Assembly (NCBI GenBank): GCA_022592445.1
Contig: JABYQR010000637.1
Location: 1-14,446 of the forward strand
DNA length: 14,446 nt
DNA from: Cytidiella melzeri
Taxonomy: Eukaryota > Basidiomycota > Agaricomycetes > Polyporales > Irpicaceae
Direction: 5' to 3'
Part shown: one piece after another, positions 7,233-13,002 of the stretch
Position numbering within the stretch: position 1 is the stretch's first letter
Layout: each line of letters begins with the position of its first letter
Translations under genes and position numbers: made by a program
The notes under the pieces: generated by a model
Told to the model about the DNA's origin: nothing
Seen by the model: only the letters and a program-made list of their open reading frames with translations
Database searches by the model: none

Positions 7233-8772
7233 AAATCCGTCCCAGATACACCGCGCACCTCAAACAATGACTCACCATTCCCCAGTGACGACGCAAATGC
7301 AAAAGACCCACGGTTGATCGCAGAAGCAGAGCGCAGTGAATACTGGGAACACTGGTTAGCTGCAATACACAAAGAACTGGAGGCCCTCAGAGCAAAGGGC
7401 ATATACAAAGAGGTCGACAGCCTACCACCTGACAGGAAGCCCGTGGATTCAAAGTGGGTTCTCCACATCAAGCGCAACGCCGACGGCCACATAGCAAGAT
7501 TCAAGGCACGCCTCGTAGCCAAGGGATTCACACAAATCCCAGGACAAGACTTTACATTCACATTTGTGCCTGTAGCTCACTGGGACTCCATCTGTACAAT
7601 TCTCGCCATTGCTGCACACAACAACCTACACCTACGACACATAGATATCAAGATGGCCTTCCTGAACAGACCACTGGCCGAAGAAATTTACATGAGCCAT
7701 CTGTCGATTGTTGGGAAGGGTTTCTGGCGCCTTCGGAAAGGACTGTATGGACTCAAGCAAGCGGGGAGATCCAGGTACCTCGAGTTCAACAAGAAGCATC
7801 AGAGCCTTGGTTTCAGAAGATGTGAGTCGGACTGGAGCGTGCATGTATGCGAGAGGGATGGGATCAGGTCAATGTCAGCGACAAGCGTCGACAATATTCT
7901 ACTAGCCACACCATCCGGGGATGAATCCGACTCAGTGACGAAGGGACTGGAGGCCTTGTTTGAGATCACAGACAATAGCAAGGTACAATGGTTACTAGGA
8001 TGTAAAGTCACCAGGAATCACGCTCGTCGTTCAATCCTGCTGTTGCAGGAAGCCTACATCACATCGATTTTACGACTATTTGACATGGAACACTGCAATG
8101 CGACAACGACGCCTCTCCTGCCAAAAGTAACACTATTGCACGAAGAACAACTGCAGGCGGAGAAGGAGCGCAATGAACTCAAGGCACTGCCGTACTGCGC
8201 CTTGGTTGGGAAGGTGATGTATCTGGCCACTACAACACGTCTGGACATAGCTTACGCCGTTTGAGAATTAGCCAAGTTTATGTCCTGCTATGGGCATACT
8301 CACTGGATCGCCGCAAAACACCTGCTTCGCTACCTCCAAGGGTCGAGATCCATTGGACTTACGTTGGGCAACATCGACCCCGCATAACCCTTGTTTCACG
8401 CGTTCACCAATTCGGACTGGGGTTCAGAAGAAGGGAGAAAATCTGTGTCAGGATACGTCATGATCATACACCACTCACCCATCGCTTGGAGCTCAAAACA
8501 GCAGTCGGTCATTGCGCTATTGTTTTGCGAGGCCAAATATCTCGCCTGCTCGCATGCAGTGTGTCAAATCATATGGTTACGGAAACTACTTGGCAAACTC
8601 GGAGTACTGCAGCAGAAAGCCACGCCGTTGTACTGCGACAACAATGGAACGATTGTGTGCACTCACGATCCACACAGGCACACAAGAATGAAGCAAATTG
8701 ACATACGAGCCCATTTTATTCGGAATTGCGTAAACAACGGGAAAATCGACGTGACACAAGTATCAGGAAAGG
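7233..8772 (+). pseudogene. pol: copia reverse transcriptase and RNase H, inactivated
   Basis: Frame 3. RVT_2-type reverse transcriptase: K-W-V-L-H-I-K-R, R-F-K-A-R-L-V-A-K-G-F-T-Q, P-V-A, I-D-I-K-M-A-F-L-N with the first catalytic Asp at 7644-7646, E-E-I-Y-M, G-L-Y-G-L-K-Q-A-G. The active-site pair usually x-V-D-D reads S-V-D-N, with AAT at 7893-7895. The RNase H part has K-S-V-S-G-Y and W-S-S-K-Q-Q, but its first acidic residue is Asn (T-N-S-D-W, AAT 8409-8411), and the E-A-E-Y motif reads E-A-K-Y (AAA 8535-8537). Stops: TGA at 8262-8264 where the frame goes on with E-L-A-K-F, and TAA at 8385-8387. The RNase H end D-N-N-G and H-T-R-M-K-x-I-D-I-R is well kept. The enzyme should be dead on several counts. 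Confidence 0.9.
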
Positions 8773-8773
8773 A

Positions 8774-8884
8774 AACATGGCAGATATCTTCACAAAATCT
8801 CTAGCACGCGTTGCACATACACAGGCAACACAGATGCTGGGACAGGTCGCGGCTCAAGGGGGGGTGTCAACTGGTGACCCTTGA
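8774..8884 (+). pseudogene. pol: copia Pol C-terminal tail
   Basis: The last conserved motif, N-M-A-D-I-F-T-K-S-L, is read in frame 2 from about 8777, one base out of step with the RNase H frame. A one-base loss in the A run at 8773-8775 explains it. The tail runs through Q-G-G-V over the polypurine tract and stops at 8882-8884, 20 bp inside the LTR. Overlap of the Pol C-terminus with the polypurine tract and LTR edge is common in copia elements. Confidence 0.8.
8856..8864 (+). other. Polypurine tract of copia
   Basis: AAGGGGGGG immediately abuts the LTR start TGTCAA, the standard site of plus-strand DNA priming. It confirms element orientation and the LTR boundary. Confidence 0.88.
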
Positions 8885-8979
8885 GGAGTAGCGGAAAGGG
8901 CTGATTAGGGAGAAGGCATATCAGCGCCTGGAGATGTCGGCATAACCATACATGTACATCCGGTGATCGAGTAGTTTTG

Positions 8980-8987
8980 TATAAAGG
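8980..8987 (+). promoter_or_regulatory. TATA box in copia LTR
   Basis: TATAAAGG, 116 bp into the LTR, is followed within about 30 bp by a plausible start region. In a 3' LTR this would drive transcription into the flank at 9102 onward. Confidence 0.5.
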
Positions 8988-9011
8988 ACTTCGGAAGGTA
9001 CAGGGGACAGC

Positions 9012-9085
9012 ATCTCTTGCTTACCCTGTACCAGGTACGCTTACACGTGTTGTACAATATTTATCTCTTGCTTACCCTGTACCAG
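9012..9085 (+). repeat. Perfect 23-bp direct repeat within the copia LTR
   Basis: The word beginning ATCTCTTGCTTACCC is identical at 9012-9034 and 9063-9085, a 51-bp period, in the R/U5 part. Confidence 0.85.
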
Positions 9086-9101
9086 ACCCATCAGTTTGAC
9101 A

Positions 9102-9681
9102 ACTGTTACATAGTGTACAAAAATTTACTGATGTGAGTCTTCCAATTCCCCCTTTCTATTAAAGCTCTATTCATGCCTCTGTCAGGCTCTTTGTTTATTC
9201 TGTTTGCACTGCTCATATACTCACACATGTTTCACAGTGTATCATGGTTGCTTAGATTGCGTTTGTAACAGCTGCCCTTTTCCTTTTCCGGTAAAGCTCA
9301 ATTTATATCTTTGCCATGCTATGCTTCTGTTTCCTTGGTTTTCTCAACTTACACAGGTTTTGTCTTCTGTTTGTGCTGCTTGCATGCTCATACATGTTTT
9401 GCAGTGTATCATAGTTACTTGGATTGTGTTTGGAACAGCTGCCCTTTCCCTTTTTGGTAAAGCTCTATTTATACGGCCTTATGCGTACCAGAGCAGGTGG
9501 GGGTGCTGGCTTTGAGGTGAGCAGCACTATTTCTATGCTGACTATCAAACAACATAATGAATACACTTTGCATGTGAATCTTGATGATGAAGAGGAAAAT
9601 TATCAACCAACAGCCCTGGTATAGGGTTGAGTATGAATACTATAAGTACAGCGATGTGCGTACCTGGCACAGGGTTGAGTC
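9102..9681. other. Flank of copia: degenerate tandem repeats, no supported gene
   Basis: T-rich DNA dominated by the repeat described at 9149-9475. A short frame at 9495-9624 (about 43 codons ending TAG, acidic, with D-D-E-E-E) reads smoothly but is too short to assign. It could be an exon remnant of a lost gene. Two GGTATAGGGTTGAG-like words (about 9617 and 9666) flank the next LTR fragment on its left. Confidence 0.4.
9149..9475 (+). repeat. Degenerate tandem repeat, ~112-bp unit, two and a part copies
   Basis: The unit running from TTCTGTTTG through GTGTATCAT, AACAGCTGCCC and GGTAAAGCTC to ATTTAT occurs at 9197-9310 and 9364-9475, about 167 bp apart. A third partial copy of its end (CCCCTTTCTATTAAAGCTC) is at 9149-9174. 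Divergence is clear, so the duplication is old. Confidence 0.65.
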
Positions 9682-9890
9682 AACCAATCGGAGTTAGGTC
9701 CGAGGTTCGAATGGACACAAGAAGATAACCAATGACATAATAGTCTGTGTTGAATGGAGGCAATGTGGATCAGGGAGTGAGGGAGGAAGGACGAGTTGGA
9801 TTGTCAAGGCAAATGTAAGGATGACAACTAGTTATCAGGATAATTGAAGAAGTGAAGAAAAAAAATAGGGTGTGAAGACTGTTTGCAACA
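9682..9890 (-). mobile_element. Truncated LTR of the gypsy family, 209 bp
   Basis: This matches 6539-6747 (the first ~209 bp of the LTR in sense) with scattered changes and ends TTTGCAACA, the altered counterpart of TTCGTAACA. The rest of the LTR is missing on the left, where AACCAATCGG joins GGGTTGAGTC directly. It is more divergent than the 6035 and 11830 copies, so it is an older relic. No target duplication can be tested because one end is lost. Confidence 0.8.
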
Positions 9891-10179
9891 TTTTGCCATG
9901 TTCGGTTGGCTCAACATCATCCTTGGCATCAAGATCCTTGGTACCATGTGCAAACCTGTAGACTTTGTGGTGCACATCTTCTTCATCACCAAAGACACCT
10001 TTGTCACTATTCTTGCTGATCCATCCTAACAACGGATACATTGAAAGGCAGAGTTGTGTGCGCTGCTAAGACCCAAGGGTGCTGTCAGACCTCTGAATAC
10101 CTAAGACACAAGTGTCAAGCAAGTGAGCCTAAGGTGCAAAGGAAGAGAGCACAGTTATAATATAACTGTATGTAAGACA
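9891..10179. other. Unassigned DNA with a possible coding relic on the - strand
   Basis: From about 10041 down to 9891 the - strand is open with an acidic/basic mixed peptide (G-W-I-S-K-N-S-D-K-G and D-E-E-D-V-H-H-K), but the open frame runs on into the LTR fragment and no family is recognised. A perfect 19-bp palindrome is at 10151-10169 (ACAGTTATA-A-TATAACTGT). Nothing else is supported. Confidence 0.25.
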
Positions 10180-10558
10180 TGTTGTTGACACGGAGATGGG
10201 GCTCGACGTGACAGATAGGGACATGATGTGGATATCGACGAGGAGGTGGTGGCAGGCGTGTAGCACAGCGCTATCACCAGCTATCAGACTTTATACAAGT
10301 ATCTAGCCCAGTAAAGACCAAGAGGTCGAGATGAGGGCTAGGAGTGTACATGCAGCAGTATATATAGGCTTCCGGACCTGCGCACAGACCGTGTTGAGGG
10401 CAGGCTTTGCAAGAAGCCGTGTGAACGAAGAACAAAAGAACTACCTAAAGGAGAACAATAGCTATTGTCTTGGCACTCAGTCCAAATATAGAACATATGA
10501 GTGACTGCTATGTACCATATCCCCCTATTGTGAGTAGTAATACCGTTGGCTAACAACA
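10180..10558 (+). mobile_element. Candidate 379-bp solo LTR
   Basis: It starts TGTTGTTGAC and ends GCTAACAACA, an 8-of-10 terminal inversion. It contains TATATATA at 10359-10366 followed by CTTCCGGACCTGCGCACAGAC-like start-region sequence about 190 bp before the end, an LTR-like layout. Flanking 5-mers differ (AGACA against ATCCA), so no target duplication supports it. No second copy is in the window. Confidence 0.35.
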
Positions 10559-10566
10559 ATCCATAT

Positions 10567-10658
10567 CACTATACTTGAGTACGAGCAACCATATATTTGT
10601 GTCATTCATTTTGACTATATTATTGCACTACATTTGAGTAACAGCAGACATACATTTG
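10567..10658 (+). repeat. 33-bp imperfect direct repeat, period 59
   Basis: CACTATACTTGAGTACGAGC... (10567-10599) and CACTACATTTGAGTAACAGC... (10626-10658) share most positions, ending ATATATTTG and ACATACATTTG. Short tandem duplication in AT-rich DNA; no function visible. Confidence 0.6.
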
Positions 10659-10848
10659 CATTGTGTGGATGGTTATACATACCATCGAAATAGTATACCG
10701 AACAAACATGAATAGCAGCCAGCATTACAAGGTAACTGCTGTCAAAGAAGCATACATTGACCACATTTTACATGACATTAAAGATATATATTACGTGTAG
10801 CTATCGGTGTAGGAATGGATATACATCAAGTACAATTTCTTTGGAGTT

Positions 10849-11225
10849 TGTCATTGTTTTGTGTGCAACCCACATGAAAGCAATTGGGCATGACCTCATT
10901 TGAGCGGACCTGCCCCAATGCATAGAACCATCATTTGGGTGTGTGCTAAGATGTCTTGCCACGCATTTTAGGTACCAGCCCATATATATAGCAGAGGGTG
11001 TTTAGGATACATAACACGAGATTGGCATGTGTACCAATTACTCTGCTATGATGTATTCAGTGTGAAATGCATCTGAACCAAGGTTCAGGTTGCATTCATG
11101 GGAACACAATATACACGGGAGCTACACAATTGACTGACATTGTTGTGTGTGCAACCTACATGGAAGCAATTGGGAATGACCTCATGTGGGCGGACCTACC
11201 CCCATGTATAAAAGTGTCATTTGGT
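10849..11225 (+). repeat. ~91-bp direct repeat, second copy with TATAAAAG
   Basis: Blocks 10849-10939 and 11135-11225 align throughout: GTGTGCAACC/GTGTGCAACC, AAGCAATTGGG, ATGACCTCAT, GCGGACCT, then TGCATAGAACC against TGTATAAAAGTG, then TCATTTGG. The second copy has a clean TATA box at 11207-11214, degenerate in the first. It could be two decayed LTR or promoter pieces, or a duplicated host promoter segment. Confidence 0.7.
11207..11214 (+). promoter_or_regulatory. TATA-like box in the second 91-bp repeat
   Basis: TATAAAAG lies in a block that is otherwise conserved between the two repeats. No convincing reading frame follows, so it may be a relic promoter. Confidence 0.25.
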
Positions 11226-12092
11226 CGCAAGCATGCATAGCTCAAATGTCTGTGATGTCAATGTTCCCCCACGTTCCATTTTCAGCGCTTTACTTCCCCG
11301 GCCTGCCCCGGAATGTTCCGTGTTCATTTTGAAAGCTGAAACATGACATCTTCCCTCACTTTGGAACCCAAGCATGTCTCACTCAAGGAGAATTCCCACC
11401 TGCCGCATCCCGAGGATCACTCCGGCCAATGTTCCTGCCTCACTAGAGCGATGGCACCTGCCAGGAAGTTGAGCAACCTTGGACTGGGGTGATCTTGTTC
11501 CAGATCCCCGAAGCTCTCACAGCTATGAGAGCCTGTTTTCTGCAACCTTCAATAGCCCTTTGCCTTCCAGCCTGGGATCTTATCAAACCACCTGCGCTGA
11601 GCAGAACCGTGCTTGCCAGTACCCTGCTGGCTACACTGATAATCTCCACCACCACTCTGCCGACCACACTTACAATCTTCACCGTCTTGCCCACACCGAC
11701 TACAGCCAGAATAATCAGCCTCCCAACCTAAGTGGGATCAGGAGTGGAGTTATGGTGTGTGCCAGCCCTACTTGTCAGGACTGGAAGGATCAAATGTTAT
11801 CACCATGGAGAGTATATTGAGCCCCAAAGTGTTACAAACGGTCTTCACACCCTATTATTTTCCTTTACTTCTTCGATTACCTTGATAACCAGTTATCTTC
11901 TTTACAATTGCCTGGACGATCCAACTCGTCTTTCCTCCATCATTCCCTGATCCACATCGCCTCCGTTCAACACGGACTATTATGTTACCAGTTGCCTTCT
12001 GATGTCCATTCAAATCTCGGACCTAACTCCGATTGGTTACCATTGCCTTGGTGCAACCCTCGGCCTTTCCATACCTCCGTTACCACTCCATT

Positions 12093-12164
12093 GGGTCCAA
12101 CCCCGTCTATCCCCTGTTTCGGATCCAACTCCGCCTATCCCCTGTTCCGGGTTCAACCCCTTCT
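12093..12164 (+). repeat. 28-bp tandem repeat in gypsy LTR U3, about 2.5 copies
   Basis: Units of the form GGGTCCAACCCCGTCTATCC plus CCTGTTTC repeat head to tail with few changes. They are also present in the solo LTR copy, so they belong to the family rather than to this locus. Confidence 0.8.
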
Positions 12165-12343
12165 CTATTGATTCCTGCCTCATGTTTCACCTTTCTATTG
12201 CCCCTTGTTTCCGCACCTTGACGGTCTTTTCTCTCATTGGCTTTCCAAAGTAGTGGCTGTTCTCTGTGCATTGTTCCTCCTTTCTGTTTCTCTGATTTGC
12301 TACCACTACCTCGGACTGGTCCAAAAGTAGTTAGGTCAACATG

Positions 12344-12350
12344 TATAAAT
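12344..12350 (+). promoter_or_regulatory. TATA box of the gypsy LTR
   Basis: TATAAAT (followed by AG) is about 515 bp into the LTR with ~190 bp downstream, a standard U3-R-U5 layout. It would drive the genomic RNA and Gag downstream. It is conserved in the solo copy. Confidence 0.6.
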
Positions 12351-12543
12351 AGCCGTTAGACATGGGGCTAGAACCTCAGTCTATCCACTTCGTATCAATA
12401 TTCCTTCTATCGAACCATCATCTGTCTGCCACTGTGTTTGACAGCAATTGCGCGGCCTAGACCATCATCAGACCTTGAGTGTAGCTACACCAAGGGGTTT
12501 TGACCTGACAACTTGTCCCTTGACGATAGTCGGTCTTAACATT

Positions 12544-12561
12544 TGGATAGACTCTTCTGGG
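12544..12561 (+). other. Candidate primer binding site
   Basis: Two bases after the LTR, TGGATAGACTCTTCTGGG starts with TGG, the complement of a tRNA 3' CCA end, at the place expected of a primer site. I cannot match the rest to a particular tRNA from memory, so this is a positional call. Confidence 0.35.
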
Positions 12562-12690
12562 TCTACCCCGCGCACCAAGAAGATCAACTCGATTGGCAAC
12601 AACTGCGGTCTTGCTGCAATCCCTTGTCATCCTCGCTAGCCTTACCCTGGATGGGAAGCAGCAATTAGATACATCAGACATCAGAAGCAT

Positions 12691-12834
12691 ATGACAGTGG
12701 GAGCTGAAACATCCCTCCCCTGCTACGGAAAGCCGCACCTTTTTTACAAGAAGAAACGAGACGTCTATCTTGACCAAGACAACGAGTGGGAACATTGCAC
12801 AGCTGACATTTGTCCCAATCGTGAACTAGCAAAT
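12691..12834 (+). pseudogene. gag: Possible N-terminal Gag segment cut by an in-frame TAA
   Basis: The ATG at 12691 opens 48 codons in the same frame as Gag, ending at TAA 12835-12837. The frame then continues open for 55 codons to the ATG at 13003 and on through Gag. A CAA-to-TAA (C-to-T) change would explain the stop, in keeping with other changes in this window. The peptide is basic/aromatic (L-F-Y-K-K-K-R-D-V-Y-L-D) with no recognised motif. Alternatively it is a short upstream reading frame or leader, and Gag truly starts at 13003. Confidence 0.35.
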
Positions 12835-13002
12835 TAAACAGTAACACCGCCACACCCAGACTTTGAAGTTGTGGACATTTCCCAAGTTGAACGACACTTG
12901 CGAGAAGCCAGAAGACGCGACAAGAGACGAGCAGAAGTACCATCTGCTAGTAACAAACCACCACTATTGTTAGAAGAACTCGCAGTAGCACCAAAGCCAA
13001 CA

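Larger units (their letters stand above)
1..9101 (+). mobile_element. Ty1/copia LTR retrotransposon, 5' end outside window, degenerate, twice interrupted
   Basis: The domain order protease, integrase, reverse transcriptase, RNase H is that of Ty1/copia (Pseudoviridae-type) elements, not Ty3/gypsy. The element ends in a polypurine tract and a 237-bp LTR (8865-9101) with TGTCAA/TTGACA termini. Insertions at 1115-5499 and 6035-6747 interrupt it. Removing each with one copy of its target duplication (4389 and 718 bp) rejoins the protein motifs. The first insertion is a multiple of three and keeps the frame; the second moves the frame exactly as observed. Coding is broken by three net -1 shifts (near 812, 7232 and 8773) and by stops at 8262-8264 and 8385-8387. 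The 5' LTR and most of gag lie left of position 1, so the outer target duplication cannot be tested; the right flank begins ACTGT at 9102. Confidence 0.93.
8865..9101 (+). repeat. 3' LTR of the copia element, 237 bp
   Basis: It begins TGTCAACTGG after the polypurine tract and ends CAGTTTGACA; the termini are inverted (TGTCAA/TTGACA). A TATA box lies at 8980-8987, and a perfect 23-bp word occurs twice in the R/U5 half. The 5' partner LTR is outside the window, so age from LTR divergence cannot be estimated here. Confidence 0.85.
10659..11829. other. AT-rich, gene-poor interval before the gypsy element
   Basis: Apart from the duplicated ~91-bp block (10849-11225) there is no recognisable gene or element. 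Around 11479-11820 there are short overlapping open frames on both strands, rich in Thr/Pro/Ser or Val/Ala. None shows a recognised motif, so I do not call them. The last 5 bases (CAAAG) are the left flank of the gypsy element. Confidence 0.4.
11830..12541 (+). repeat. 5' LTR of the gypsy-type element, 712 bp
   Basis: It runs from TGTTACAAACGG to CGGTCTTAACA and is nearly identical to the inverted solo LTR at 6035-6747, which fixes both ends. The left flank CAAAG is not repeated at its right edge, as expected when the right side is the element's own interior. It contains a 28-bp tandem repeat (12093-12120, 12121-12148, partial 12149-12164) upstream of the TATA box. Confidence 0.85.

Noticed and set aside
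9698..9712. GAGGTTCGAATGG resembling a tRNA/SINE B box
   Set aside because: It lies inside a gypsy LTR fragment whose other copies have diverged from the B-box word (GAGGTTTGAATGG); no A box or cloverleaf around it.
9835..10041. 68-codon - strand frame
   Set aside because: It crosses from unassigned DNA into a truncated LTR, so at least its C-terminal part is spurious; the remaining ~45 codons match nothing I recognise.
11479..11820. 113-codon frame with His/Tyr/Asn-rich peptide, and overlapping Thr-rich and - strand frames
   Set aside because: Three frames are open at once in a compositionally simple region; non-ATG start for the longest; no motif; no sign of which, if any, is real.
11821..12550. 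CCAAAG...TTTGG flanks of the gypsy 5' LTR read as extended inverted ends or a target duplication
   Set aside because: The solo copy at 6035-6747 ends exactly at TGTTA/TAACA with a TGCCG duplication, so the flanking match is coincidental.
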